Source: Affinundibacterium nitidum (lineage in GTDB: Bacteria; Pseudomonadota; Gammaproteobacteria; Burkholderiales; Burkholderiaceae_D). Taken from it: DNA of 64,000 nt. Made by a program: the position numbers and the translations under genes. Positions within the stretch are counted from its first letter, which is position 1. Every line of letters starts with the position of its first letter. The stretch spans positions 124,001-188,000 of the forward strand of contig NZ_JACOFZ010000005.1 in assembly GCF_014284155.1 (NCBI RefSeq), given 5' to 3'. The notes beneath the pieces were generated by a model. The model saw only the letters and a list, made by a program, of their open reading frames with translations, ran no database searches and was not told where the DNA came from. Of the stretch, positions 33,542-45,427 are shown in pieces.

Positions 33542-36500
33542 TTGAAGAATTTGCTGCAACTATTCAAGCGTGGTGTCGTCGCCCTAAGCCTGTTTGGCTT
33601 AGTGTCGACAGTCGCTTGTGCGCCAGTATTTGCAGGCACCACTTCAGAACTGCGTTTTCAACGTATGTCGGCTCTTGGCGCTGATCAGCTGTCGACGCTT
33701 TCCCTTCTGCAAGATCGACAAGGCTTCATTTGGATTGGTACCAATAATGCTGGTTTGTACCGATTTGATGGTTACCACAGTGAGAAATATCAAAGTGTGG
33801 CTAATCAAGCGACAACACTACCTCACGACCGAATCTCAGCGCTGTATGAAGATAGTGATGGACGGATCTGGGCCGGCACACAAAATGGACTGGCACGCTT
33901 CAACCCGGAAACGAATGATTTTACCCGCTTTATTTTGGACTCCGGTCCGAGCAATCAACGCATCATCAAAGCCATCTCCTCCGATGGCAAGTCTGGCCTG
34001 TGGTTAGCCACTTGGGGCGGGCTACAACATTTCGATACGATCAGTGGAAAGTTCACCCTTTTTGCGCATGACGCAACACGTCCAGACAGTTTAGGAAAGA
34101 ACGATTTAAATGCGATTGCCGTCGATAAGCAAGGTGGCGTTTGGGCAGGAACATGGCCGGCGGGGATAGACTATTTGCGGCCTGGTTCGCAGAGCTTTCA
34201 ACACTTTCGTGTAGACGACGAAAGCGCGCCTGATTCGAAATTGAATATCGTACGTTCAATCTTGCTCGACGACCAAGATAACCTTTGGATGGGTACTGAG
34301 AACGGCGTGGTGCGGTGGAATACCAAGAGTGATTGGAGTACACGTCAAAGGCTTGATACCCCATCGAGTCGAGTCAATGCCTTATACACAGATAGAAATG
34401 GCGTGCTGTGGGCGGCGACTTTGTCAGCAGGTTTGCTGCGCTGGGATGAGAAACAACAGCGCTTTACCCAATTTGTAAAACAGGCGATTGACCCCTATAG
34501 CTTACCTTCAGACGATGTGCGGGCCATCTTGCATGATCGTGGCGGCATGCTATGGGTGGCCACTTTGACCGATGGTATCGCACTGACTAACTTAAACAGT
34601 CGAGGATTTAAGCGAGTAATTCCTTTTGATGCAGACGCTAACAACCCACGGCCGAACAACTCGTTACTGAGGGTCATCGGTAGGGGAGATGGAAAACTTT
34701 GGTTGAGCAGCAATAGCGGTGTTGCATTATTCGATCCGATGACTGGTGAAGTCCTAAAGCAATATCGTGCAGATAAAAAACGCAAGGGTAGTTTAAGTAA
34801 TGATCTCGCTTATAGCTTGTATCAAGAAAAAAATGGACCCCTATGGGTCGGCACTTCAGTTGGCCTCAATCGTCTAGATGCTGCCAAAGACCAATTTTCT
34901 TTAATTCAGTTCGGTAGTATCGCGGATGACTATATCAATGTGATCGCACCTGGCGAGGAAGGCGTGTTATGGCTTGGTACTGGTGATAGCCTCATCCGCT
35001 ACGACCTAGGCTCAAACAATTTCCGAAAATTTACACCAGACCCCAAAGACCCTGATAGCCGAAGCGCGAAAGGCACTACGGTTATTTTGCGAGATAAGAA
35101 GGGGCATTTGTGGGCCGGTGCCGAATGGGTTGGTGGTGGACTCGACATGCTCGATGTCAGCACAGGAAAGTTTAGGCACTTTAAGCATAATCCTAATGAT
35201 GAATCGAGCATCAGTGCCGATAACGTATCTTCACTCTATGAGGATGCCAAAGGGCGTTTATGGGTCGGCACGATTAACGGACTCAATCAAATTCAGATAG
35301 CGGCGGACGGCGTGGTTCGTTTCAAACGTTTTAATGGAAGTAATAGCATCGGTGCTGCTAAAGTTGTCGCCATCGAAAGTGATCAGCAAGGCAAGCTGTG
35401 GTTGAGCACGGTCGATGGTTTGATACGCTTTGATCCTGAAACTGAAATCGTCGATCGTTATACGGTAAGCGATGGTTTGTCCGATAATTTTGCAGGTCCA
35501 TCACATCGCAGCGCGGAGGGTATTTTGTACTTTGGGGGCACCAAGGGGATGACTGCAGTGTATCCTGATCGCGTAAGCCGCATCACAGTTCCACCGCAAA
35601 TCGCGATTACGGATATTAGCGTCTTCAATCGCTCGCTCAAAAATGGCAAAGCGCCGCAAGGTGTCGTGTTAAATGGATCGGTAACAGCGCCAAAGTCCTT
35701 GAGTATTTCGCAGCAAGAATCGGTGTTCTCGATGGAGTTCGCCGCACTTCACTTTACCAACCCTGGACAAAATCGTTATGCGTATCGCCTAGCGGGATTT
35801 GATCGTGATTGGGTGGAAGTTGATGCGGATCATAGAAACGCTACTTACACGAATCTTAACCCTGGCGAATATACTTTCCAAATCAAAGCAACCAATGACT
35901 TGGGTATTTGGAGTGACCATATTTCTAGCTTGAATATTTCAATTCCTCCTCGTTACTGGCAAACAGTATGGTTCAAGTGGTTGTTATTTTTCGCAGTCAG
36001 CGGATTATTGTTTGCCATCTATCGATGGCGCGTAGGTCACTTAACACGTGACCAAGCCAGACTCGAATCTTTGGTTGCCGTTCGATTGCAGGAATTAGTG
36101 GCGCAACAGCAGCTCAATCGTGACAATGCTGAACGTATGCAAGCCATTCTGCAAAATGCGGCTGACGCGATCTTAACGACTGATAAAAACTGGGTTATCG
36201 AATCGTGTAATCGCGCGGGGCTCGAGATTTTTGCGTGGACGGCAGAGGGGATGAAAGGCAAGGTGTTCACTAAACTCTGTGTGGATAATTTGAGTGAACG
36301 ATTGGCGCAAGGTATTGCCGCACCGGATTTTATCGAGAAAGGCCATACTGAAATGGAAGTGCAGTTGATGCGAGCTGATGGTAGCCCATTCATTGCAGAG
36401 CTCTCTCTCAGTGGCTTTGCTGACGCAGGTCAACGCAAGTTTATTTTGATTGTGCGTGATGTTACCGAACAGCGGCGTGTGGAAAAACTCAAAACACAAT

Positions 36501-37174
36501 TCGTTTCTACGGTGAGTCATGAATTACGCACCCCATTAACTGCAATTCGGGGTGGCCTCGGTTTGATGGTCGGCGGTGCCACGGGCGAGCTACCTGCCGC
36601 GGCAGCGAAGCTTGGGCAAATTGCACTGAATAATGCGGAGCGTTTGGCGCGGTTAATCAATGATCTGCTCGATATGCAAAAAATTGAAGCGAACATGATG
36701 GACTTTAATTATCAGACGGTGCCGGCTTCCCAGCTACTGAGCGACGTGATCGAATCTAATCAGCCTTTTGCGCAAAAATTGGGCGTCCATTTGGCTTTAG
36801 AAAATGGGGTGGCAGATTGCGCGATTCGTGTCGATGTCGATCGTTTTGCACAAGTCATGGCGAATTTAATGTCGAACGCATGTAAATACTCGCCTAAAGG
36901 TGAGAGCGTTATCCTGCGAGCGAGCCATCCCACCCAGAGCGCACTGCTGATCGAAGTTGTCGACCATGGACCTGGTATTCCACTTGATTTTAGTGAACGG
37001 ATTTTCCAAAAATTCTCACAGGCTGATGCCTCAGATACGCGTGCAAAAGACGGCACAGGCCTCGGACTAGCAATTGCAAAAGAGATGGTGGAAAAAATGG
37101 AAGGTAAGATTGGTTTTTACGGCAATCCGCTTGGTGGCACAATTTTCTTTGTCGAATTTCCTGTGCAAAAATAG
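33542..37174 (+). CDS. Large sensor histidine kinase with beta-propeller, Y_Y_Y and PAS domains
   Basis: A 1210-aa membrane sensor. The start is a TTG (33542) directly after an in-frame TGA; no ATG is possible upstream, and a signal peptide follows (LLQLFKRGVVALSLFGLVST...VFAG). Residues about 40-700 are two-component regulator propeller repeats (WIGTNNAGLYRF, WAGTQNGLARFN, WVGTSVGLNRLD and others), a periplasmic ligand domain also seen in glycan-sensing hybrid kinases. A Y_Y_Y domain (about 730-800), one TM helix (about 810-830), a PAS domain (about 868-985), HisKA with VSHELRTPL (His993) and a HATPase with N box NLMSNACKYSP and GTGLGLAI follow. There is no receiver or HTH domain and no response regulator gene next to it, so its partner is elsewhere. 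Confidence 0.9.
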   Translation: MKNLLQLFKRGVVALSLFGLVSTVACAPVFAGTTSELRFQRMSALGADQLSTLSLLQDRQGFIWIGTNNAGLYRFDGYHSEKYQSVANQATTLPHDRISALYEDSDGRIWAGTQNGLARFNPETNDFTRFILDSGPSNQRIIKAISSDGKSGLWLATWGGLQHFDTISGKFTLFAHDATRPDSLGKNDLNAIAVDKQGGVWAGTWPAGIDYLRPGSQSFQHFRVDDESAPDSKLNIVRSILLDDQDNLWMGTENGVVRWNTKSDWSTRQRLDTPSSRVNALYTDRNGVLWAATLSAGLLRWDEKQQRFTQFVKQAIDPYSLPSDDVRAILHDRGGMLWVATLTDGIALTNLNSRGFKRVIPFDADANNPRPNNSLLRVIGRGDGKLWLSSNSGVALFDPMTGEVLKQYRADKKRKGSLSNDLAYSLYQEKNGPLWVGTSVGLNRLDAAKDQFSLIQFGSIADDYINVIAPGEEGVLWLGTGDSLIRYDLGSNNFRKFTPDPKDPDSRSAKGTTVILRDKKGHLWAGAEWVGGGLDMLDVSTGKFRHFKHNPNDESSISADNVSSLYEDAKGRLWVGTINGLNQIQIAADGVVRFKRFNGSNSIGAAKVVAIESDQQGKLWLSTVDGLIRFDPETEIVDRYTVSDGLSDNFAGPSHRSAEGILYFGGTKGMTAVYPDRVSRITVPPQIAITDISVFNRSLKNGKAPQGVVLNGSVTAPKSLSISQQESVFSMEFAALHFTNPGQNRYAYRLAGFDRDWVEVDADHRNATYTNLNPGEYTFQIKATNDLGIWSDHISSLNISIPPRYWQTVWFKWLLFFAVSGLLFAIYRWRVGHLTRDQARLESLVAVRLQELVAQQQLNRDNAERMQAILQNAADAILTTDKNWVIESCNRAGLEIFAWTAEGMKGKVFTKLCVDNLSERLAQGIAAPDFIEKGHTEMEVQLMRADGSPFIAELSLSGFADAGQRKFILIVRDVTEQRRVEKLKTQFVSTVSHELRTPLTAIRGGLGLMVGGATGELPAAAAKLGQIALNNAERLARLINDLLDMQKIEANMMDFNYQTVPASQLLSDVIESNQPFAQKLGVHLALENGVADCAIRVDVDRFAQVMANLMSNACKYSPKGESVILRASHPTQSALLIEVVDHGPGIPLDFSERIFQKFSQADASDTRAKDGTGLGLAIAKEMVEKMEGKIGFYGNPLGGTIFFVEFPVQK

Positions 37175-37196
37175 CTAGTGTGTTTCAGTTCATCGG

Positions 37197-37634
37197 TTAT
37201 TGAGGTCGCATTACATTCCACCGTGATACCGTTCCCACTGCAAAACATATTCCTGCGATCAGCCAAACAAATGAGGCGGTAATATCAAAAGCACTCAGGC
37301 GTTCTGGAATTTTGATTAACAGCGGAACAATCAAAGCACCTCTTACAATACATATCAAAGAAATAGTGCACAAGGCACAACGCGACAAAGGAATGCGCTT
37401 GGTGAGCCCGGCACCTGCACAAGCATATACACCGCACAAGAACATCAAACCGCCAACGCCCGCTGCCCCAGCGGGTGCTTGCCATGTCTGTGCTTTGGCC
37501 GATGTGACCACCCATTGCGGCGAAGTAAGGAACATGTACCAATCGACGCCTACGAACGGTGCGATCCAGTGGATGATGGCGCCGAAAAAGGAAATGCCAG
37601 CGGCAATTAGAAAACAAATTTTTTCAAATTTCAT
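37197..37634 (-). CDS. Four-helix membrane protein of unknown function
   Basis: A 145-aa inner-membrane protein with hydrophobic helices at about 7-25, 52-75, 83-105 and 115-135, Ala/Gly-rich, with no conserved catalytic residues. Its ATG overlaps the stop of the acetyltransferase gene by 4 bp (TCAT), so it is translationally coupled to it. The sensor kinase gene converges on it. Confidence 0.78.
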   Translation of the reverse strand: MKFEKICFLIAAGISFFGAIIHWIAPFVGVDWYMFLTSPQWVVTSAKAQTWQAPAGAAGVGGLMFLCGVYACAGAGLTKRIPLSRCALCTISLICIVRGALIVPLLIKIPERLSAFDITASFVWLIAGICFAVGTVSRWNVMRPQ

Positions 37635-38077
37635 CGGATAGGTCGGGGCAAAATGAATTTGACGTCACGTGAGTCAGGTAGCTCGCTTCGATTCCATCCC
37701 TGATTCGCGTAGAAGCGGTCGGCACGTGTGCCTGCAGCTGTACTCAGTTGTACTTGCTTAGCTCCTTGAGAAAATAGCCACTCACAAGCGAACTTGAGTA
37801 ATCGTTTCCCAGCACCCAAGCCTTCATGTTCTGGCGATACGAATAAGGCCCAGATGGAATGATCAGCGAGCGCAGCGTAAGAAAATCCTATGATCTTGCC
37901 TTGATATTCGCAGACCCAAGCGCGGCCTGCATGGTGCAGGTAGTCGTGATACATCTCTATCGTCACTTTGCTTGGGTCACGTAAGATGTTTTCTCGCACA
38001 GAGCGTCGAATCACGGACATGGCAGGAATGTCCGCATCGATCGCTAGACGATACTGTAATTGAGGAAGAGAAGTCAT
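37631..38077 (-). CDS. GNAT family N-acetyltransferase
   Basis: A 148-aa acetyltransferase of the GNAT fold. Motif A, which binds acetyl-CoA, is readable as ALFVSPEHEGLGAGKRLLKF (Q/RxxGxG/A form, residues about 77-96), preceded by KIIGFSYAALADH and followed by VQLSTAAGTRADRFYANQG. The acceptor substrate is unknown. It shares a 4-bp overlap with the downstream membrane-protein gene. Confidence 0.88.
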   Translation of the reverse strand: MTSLPQLQYRLAIDADIPAMSVIRRSVRENILRDPSKVTIEMYHDYLHHAGRAWVCEYQGKIIGFSYAALADHSIWALFVSPEHEGLGAGKRLLKFACEWLFSQGAKQVQLSTAAGTRADRFYANQGWNRSELPDSRDVKFILPRPIR

Positions 38078-38235
38078 CGCAATCTAAGCCCGTAATTTGA
38101 GCCTGTAAATTAAGTCGGTATTGTAAGCTGCTTATCAGGCAAATAACGATGTGTTCCATGGCTAGTTCTGTTAGTCATCGACAGCCTTGAAAGTAAAATT
38201 TGTGATGGATTTCTGTATAGACCGCTTTTTGCGTA

Positions 38236-40740
<2,505 letters not shown>

Positions 40741-40887
40741 TTAAATATATTAAGCAAAGTGTAAAACAGATATGCGGAAGTTTCGAGAAGTTTCTCGGCG
40801 CAATTAGGATGTTTCAGCGCAATTGTCTTGCGCATGGAATGCACAAATTCCGGCATTCCATGGCCAACTCGGGGCGCTAGGCAGTGA

Positions 40888-41343
40888 TCAACGACGTGCA
40901 GCGTTAACAAAGGCAGCTGCATTGCGCTGGCGGGCCTCGGCGGCCACCTCTTTAGGAACGACGGTTTTTCCAATTGGAGCGATGGCAATGCCAGCTAGCT
41001 TCAGGTGCTGAATGGCAAACGGTATGCCGATAATTGTAATGGCACAGGAGACGGCAGCCATCACGTGCCCGATTGCTAGCCAAATTCCAGCAAAGATAAA
41101 CCAAATAATATTACCTACTGTGCCCGCGCCACTGGTACCAATATCTTCTACCTGAGATAGTTCTTTGCGATCAATGGCTTCTTGTCCAAAAGGGAAAAAT
41201 GAAAAATTCCCGATGACAAAACAAGCGCGTCCCCAAGGGATGCCGATGATGCTAAGGAACGCGATGCAACCGACTAGCCACCAGCCAAGTCCCATGACAA
41301 TGCCGCCAAAACAAAACCAAATTAGATTACCAATTGCACTCAT
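40888..41343 (-). CDS. YccF-domain membrane protein
   Basis: A 151-aa inner-membrane protein with two tandem copies of the YccF motif: NLIWFCFGGIVMGLGWWLVG...GIPWGRACFVIG and NIIWFIFAGIWLAIGHVM...GIPFAIQHLKLAG. Four TM helices. Function unknown. AAGGA precedes the ATG at 41343. It is 36 bp after the next membrane-protein gene and transcribed in the same direction. Confidence 0.9.
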   Translation of the reverse strand: MSAIGNLIWFCFGGIVMGLGWWLVGCIAFLSIIGIPWGRACFVIGNFSFFPFGQEAIDRKELSQVEDIGTSGAGTVGNIIWFIFAGIWLAIGHVMAAVSCAITIIGIPFAIQHLKLAGIAIAPIGKTVVPKEVAAEARQRNAAAFVNAARR

Positions 41344-41379
41344 TACTTTTCCTTAGTTATTTGATTCAAGAACTGAAAT

Positions 41380-41895
41380 TTAATCTTTACTGTGTGATGC
41401 GAAATATGCTTTTCCTTTTTTTGAAAATGCAAGGGCATATCCCCACCAAAGCATTAACAAGGGGGAGACAAAAAAGCGACCGAGTAGAGCACCTGCTCGC
41501 TCCGCATTATTGACATAGTAGGACGTGTCGGGTCGGAGCATAATGAAAGCGATGAGTAAAAACAGCAACAGCAAACTTACCCACTTACTCCAAGTTGCAC
41601 GACGATATAGTGCGATGGCTGTGGCGACAAAACTGAAAATGAGGGCGATATCCAAAGCCAGTGCCAGCAATATCTTCCATACTTCTTCATAGTTCTGATG
41701 AGCATTGACCAAATCAAGCAACATGCGAATCGCAGATATGCCAAAAAGGCCAACGAACATAAACATAAACACTTGCATTAGCCATACGCTAATTGGACGC
41801 TTCGGTGTTGCGCTCTCGCCTATGGAAACATTACCTGAACCGAGTTTGCTCGATGCAGCATAGGGATTGTGTTTCTCAAGAGGTGAGCTAGGCAT
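41380..41895 (-). CDS. Membrane protein of unknown function
   Basis: A 171-aa protein with a polar N-terminal 35 residues (SPLEKHNPYAASSKLGSG) and three or four hydrophobic helices (about 38-58, 70-95, 100-125, 138-160). The NPYAA motif in a soluble tail followed by helices is seen in small DUF membrane proteins. It is probably co-transcribed with the downstream YccF gene. Confidence 0.75.
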   Translation of the reverse strand: MPSSPLEKHNPYAASSKLGSGNVSIGESATPKRPISVWLMQVFMFMFVGLFGISAIRMLLDLVNAHQNYEEVWKILLALALDIALIFSFVATAIALYRRATWSKWVSLLLLFLLIAFIMLRPDTSYYVNNAERAGALLGRFFVSPLLMLWWGYALAFSKKGKAYFASHSKD

Positions 41896-41998
41896 AGGTG
41901 ATGCATGTTCATGAAATAAAGTATCGGGAACATAGCATTATCATGTAAAAAATACAAATGAATCTGTGTTCTTAATGAGAGAAATATCGTTAGCTTGC

Positions 41999-42592
41999 TC
42001 AGCTTAGTCTTGAAAAGAGGTAGTAGTGATTATCACCTTCATCGATAAACTGAGATTGCAATTTCAAGCCTACATCACGACACAGAGAGAGATAAACATC
42101 TGCACCCAAGGATCTCGCCGCTGCGCCAGTGAGTACATCCTGCCATTGGTGTATTTGAGTAGGGGCCGTAAATAGAAATTGACCACCGGGCGCAAGGTGG
42201 TTTGCTACTTTACGTATTAATTGTGCCTGCGCGGCTTCGTTTAAAAGAAACATTAAGCCGATTGCAATGACTGCATCAAATTCGCGGTTGAAGAAAGTAG
42301 AGTTGTCGACAGACTCGCACTTGGCCTGCGCTTGGGGTAGGTTTTTGCGAAAGGCTTTGACTAAGGTTTCTGAGGTATCGATACCAGTCATCTTAAAACC
42401 AGATCTTGCAAGTGCTATGGCTATCGGCTTGCCTGAGCCGCAGCCGAGGTCGAGAATATTTGCTCCAGGCGGTAATGTTTTCGACCAGTTCAATATGGTA
42501 GATGTGCCAATATCAGAACGTTCTCGAAGTACCATGAATTCCTTAGCGTGCGCTTCATAGTCACTGATAATTGGGGGCGAACTTGTCTTCAT
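41999..42592 (-). CDS. Class I SAM-dependent methyltransferase
   Basis: A 197-aa cytoplasmic methyltransferase. Motif I is ANILDLGCGSGKPIAIALAR (residues about 44-63), followed by the ITGIDTSE acidic loop (MTGIDTSETLV) and a motif II-like FDAVIAIGLMFLLNE. The substrate cannot be inferred. It is on the same strand as flanking genes but with gaps of over 100 bp. Confidence 0.88.
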   Translation of the reverse strand: MKTSSPPIISDYEAHAKEFMVLRERSDIGTSTILNWSKTLPPGANILDLGCGSGKPIAIALARSGFKMTGIDTSETLVKAFRKNLPQAQAKCESVDNSTFFNREFDAVIAIGLMFLLNEAAQAQLIRKVANHLAPGGQFLFTAPTQIHQWQDVLTGAAARSLGADVYLSLCRDVGLKLQSQFIDEGDNHYYLFSRLS

Positions 42593-42706
42593 TTCGAGTG
42601 TTGGTGATTATAGTGGCACTGAAAAGCGGGTGCTCGATAAACGAGTTTAACGCAGATAAATCGAATAAATCCAAGATGCTTCAACGACTCTCAACTCAGG
42701 AGCAAA

Positions 42707-43240
42707 TCATTTTACATAGCGATGTGGGTGCTTCGCATAGTCTTCCTTGCGAAGTCGAAAAATAATTCGGTCGCTGTGCTTCTGTTTTTCCGATGGGTCT
42801 GCAAGCGCGCCTAGTTTGAGTACTGCTTGCTGTGAACGAAAGTTGCGATCGCCAACCACAAACATTACTGAGTCAATGAACTGAAAAGCATGTCGCAGCA
42901 TCAGATATTTGAGCTCTGCGTTGTAGCGCCCGCCCCAATAGTCACGTCCCAAAAAAGTGTAGCCAATTTCAATTTCGCTTAGGTGCTCGGAATAGGCACA
43001 GTAACGAGAGGAGCCAATGATCTGTCCAGATGAGTTGTCGTTTATAAGGAAAGCGCCACCCGATGCTATACCTTCATCAAAAAATTTTCTAAACACAGAC
43101 TCTTGATACCGATCACGGGCAGGATGTTGTTCCCAGATTAGCGGATCAGATGCGACATCATAGAGTCGATCGAAGTCCTCAGATTGCAGCGGCCGTAGCG
43201 TAATCAGTTCACCAGTGAGAATAGGTTGTAGCTGGAACAT
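42707..43240 (-). CDS. GNAT family N-acetyltransferase, RimJ/RimL-like
   Basis: A 177-aa acetyltransferase: GELITLRPLQSEDFDRLYD is the usual opening of the RimJ-like subgroup, and EIGYTFLGRDYWGGRYNAEL contains the acetyl-CoA binding loop. NFRSQQAVLKLGA is the conserved end segment. Members acetylate protein N-termini or small molecules; the target here is unknown. Confidence 0.88.
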   Translation of the reverse strand: MFQLQPILTGELITLRPLQSEDFDRLYDVASDPLIWEQHPARDRYQESVFRKFFDEGIASGGAFLINDNSSGQIIGSSRYCAYSEHLSEIEIGYTFLGRDYWGGRYNAELKYLMLRHAFQFIDSVMFVVGDRNFRSQQAVLKLGALADPSEKQKHSDRIIFRLRKEDYAKHPHRYVK

Positions 43241-43568
43241 GGCAAGTCGGAGAATTATGTTTGTAAAAGGAAGGTATCAACGTATTAGTCAAGAATAGCA
43301 TCACTGCGCGCGATAGGTGATGCCTTCGAACGAAAAAAATTCGCTTCTTAGGCGTTTGTTTCTTGGCTCACTTGGTCATTTATGCAGAGGTATTGTAGGC
43401 GCCCAGTAGTACGACGTGACGCCGAATACTCACCTGATTTGTTTGTGCTCATTCGCGGCAGGGGAGGTCTTTGCTAGATCTAAGTATGTGCTTAGAGCTT
43501 GATTGTTGCAATCTCAGAAAAGAGATCAATGGAGATCTGGGGAGCGAGCGCTCCCCAGAGTAAAGCAA
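43241..43568. other. Gap with a strong hairpin behind the lipoprotein gene
   Basis: No coding frame is evident in this 328-bp gap. A strong hairpin, TCTGGGGAG / CTCCCCAGA (43536-43559), lies 10 bp beyond the lipoprotein stop codon on the minus strand. It is followed by a T-poor segment, so it may be a terminator or an mRNA-protecting stem. Confidence 0.55.
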
Positions 43569-44675
43569 TTACTTGTGACTGATCACAGAACACTGTCTTA
43601 ATTCGCAAGTTGCCATTAAAACGCGACCATCGGTGCACTGTACTTTGTAAAGTTCGCGTACACCTTTGGGGCTGACTAAGCCTGCACCCTTTGTCGTGCC
43701 GCATGATCTTTCTTTTGCCAAGCGTTCAACTGAATGTGAAGAAACACCAATTTGGAATTCGATCAATTGAAGCGTGCTCTTATCCGTTGAGGGCGCTGGT
43801 GCAGTCGTCACATTGACTACTTTAGGTTCTGTAACGAAGTTTGCCACTGGCGCTGGAGCTGGAGCTGCAGCCACTGGAGCAGCAACAGGGGCAGCAACAG
43901 GGGCAGCAACAGGAGCAGTAATAGGAGCAGTAATAGGAGCAGTAATAGGAGCAGTAATAGGAGCAGTAACAGGAGCAGCAACAGGAGCAGCAACAGGAGC
44001 AGCAACAGGAGCAGCAACAGGAGCAGCAACAGGAGCAGCAACAGGAGCAGTCGTGATAGGTGTAGTTGCCAATGTCGTTGCAGCTACTGGTTTTGTAGTG
44101 GTAGATGCTGTAGGGTTTTGCAGAGATCCGTCTTTGCTCTGTTGAGCTTCGGCGGCATTTGGGGAAGTTAAAGACTCTTGAGACCCAGAGTCTGTTGGCA
44201 TTGTCGTACTTGGTGGTTTGCTCGTACATTTACCAGGTGCTGCCATTTCCAATGCGATAATATCTTTTTTGCCTTGCTCTTCAGATACTCGCTCCAAGTT
44301 GGCTCCCCAAACAAATACGCCAATTTTCATGTATTGTCGGTAGTAGTAATTCTTGTTGCTCTCAAGTGTCGTTTCGAGAACATTTGCTGAAAACTCTGAT
44401 TCAGTTGCAAGTTGATATTTTTTTCCTCCAGGAACTTGCTGATAAAAGAATACGTCTGGAGCGGATTCGCCAATGCACTTACCATCGATCCACAGATCTT
44501 TTTTAAGCAGCTTTGCAGCAAAACTGTTCCTGTAAATATAGAGGCCCGCGTTCCCTGGTGAGGGAGCGTTAAATTCTTTTGCTTTCGCTGAATCTTGTTT
44601 TGATGCCATATTGACTGAAGCGCATCCGGACAAGATTAATGCGGTAAGCAGGGTGGTGGATGTGATGAATTTCAT
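43569..44675 (-). CDS. Lipoprotein with a DUF2846-like domain and a tetrapeptide-repeat linker
   Basis: A 368-aa lipoprotein: lipobox LILSGC (Cys18). Residues about 40-150 resemble DUF2846-type envelope lipoproteins (GLYIYRNSFAAKLLKKDLW, IGESAPDVFFYQQVPGGK). Then comes a Thr/Pro/Ala-rich linker of about 110 residues with 14 copies of AP(V/I)(A/T), encoded by a 12-bp tandem repeat. The C-terminal 80 residues contain four Cys in CGTTKG, YKVQC, MATCELRQC and probably form a small disulfide-bonded domain. The linker could span the periplasm or peptidoglycan. GAGGTAAT precedes the ATG at 44675. Confidence 0.8.
   Translation of the reverse strand: MKFITSTTLLTALILSGCASVNMASKQDSAKAKEFNAPSPGNAGLYIYRNSFAAKLLKKDLWIDGKCIGESAPDVFFYQQVPGGKKYQLATESEFSANVLETTLESNKNYYYRQYMKIGVFVWGANLERVSEEQGKKDIIALEMAAPGKCTSKPPSTTMPTDSGSQESLTSPNAAEAQQSKDGSLQNPTASTTTKPVAATTLATTPITTAPVAAPVAAPVAAPVAAPVAAPVAAPVTAPITAPITAPITAPITAPVAAPVAAPVAAPVAAAPAPAPVANFVTEPKVVNVTTAPAPSTDKSTLQLIEFQIGVSSHSVERLAKERSCGTTKGAGLVSPKGVRELYKVQCTDGRVLMATCELRQCSVISHK
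43876..44043. repeat. 12-bp minisatellite, 14 tandem copies, in frame
   Basis: Plus-strand unit GGAGCAGCAACA, with variants GGGGCAGCAACA and GGAGCAGTAATA. The variants fall in blocks: one GCAACA unit, two GGGG units, four GTAATA units, one GTAACA unit, then six identical GCAACA units; a partial copy follows. The unit length keeps the host gene in frame, so copy number could vary freely. Confidence 0.95.
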
Positions 44676-45130
44676 CTATTACCTCAATTCGAGTTTTAAA
44701 TTTTCAAAATCGGATTCGCATGGCGAACCTTGTTTAACTAGCTTCTTGTTTCGAGCTTCGGGTTTTTACGAACCGAAATTCTTCTGGCTCATCCTTAGAG
44801 TTGTTCAACTTGTGTTCTAAAAATAGGCGCAAATTTATTCGCTGGCATACTTTTATAACCGAAGTTGATCTTGGGAGCAAAAATCCTCGGTGGACTATGT
44901 CAAGGCCACTAACTAAAGGGTCAATTTTACGACAAGGCATTCATAGACGAGTGCTTTTTTTAGGTATGTAGCAGGTAAGTGTCGCCTTTTTCGTCTAGAT
45001 CGTCAGGAAAATCATTGAATCTAGAATTTCAATTTAATGGTCGGTTTACAGTTTCTTTTGATTTGTTCGCCAAATTCATGAAAGTCAGCCCTGCTCTATT
45101 TTTCTTCTTATTTTTTGATTTTGGTGAGCC
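44676..45130. other. Gene-free AT-rich stretch
   Basis: About 455 bp between the lipoprotein and the next possible frame. No convincing ORF, promoter, RNA or terminator is seen; the composition is AT-richer than flanking genes, and short frames here lack ribosome sites. It may be eroded DNA. Confidence 0.4.
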
Positions 45131-45427
45131 CTATTCAGGGGGGGGGGGCTCTAAGTCTGAGTGTTGCGGGCGACTTTTCCGAAGGTGAGATTTGCCTACT
45201 GGTTTGCACCCCAAAAACCGAATCGAAGATATAGGTTGTAAGATTAATTTCGATGTAATTTGTTTAATTTTTTGCTTTTCGACTGGGTTGAAGGCGTGAA
45301 ACTCTCTCCAGTCTGGATCGTAGCTTGCTTTGAGAGATGCTTTTATTGACGCCATTTGATCTAGCGGATGAATGCCACTTTTGTCCTGTATCTCTAATTT
45401 ATTAGCGCTCTTTTTTACCCTTGTCAT
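45131..45427 (-). CDS. Possible small protein, doubtful
   Basis: A 98-aa frame, MTRVKKSANKLEIQDKSGIH onward, rich in Lys and Ser and with a Pro-rich C-terminus (PPPPE) created by an 11-G homopolymer at 45138-45148. YDPDWREFHAFNPVEKQ looks protein-like, but no family is recognised. The frame could be a truncated remnant, and a small slip in the G tract would alter the C-terminus. Confidence 0.35.
   Translation of the reverse strand: MTRVKKSANKLEIQDKSGIHPLDQMASIKASLKASYDPDWREFHAFNPVEKQKIKQITSKLILQPISSIRFLGCKPVGKSHLRKSRPQHSDLEPPPPE

Noticed and set aside
43817-44041. Minus-strand frame reading almost pure poly-leucine
   Set aside because: It is an alternate frame of the 12-bp minisatellite; the repeat has few stop codons in any frame, and the lipoprotein frame is the one with a lipobox and ribosome site.
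43876-44043. Could the regular repeats be a CRISPR array?
   Set aside because: The unit is 12 bp with no spacers between copies, is in-frame in a protein, and no cas gene is nearby.
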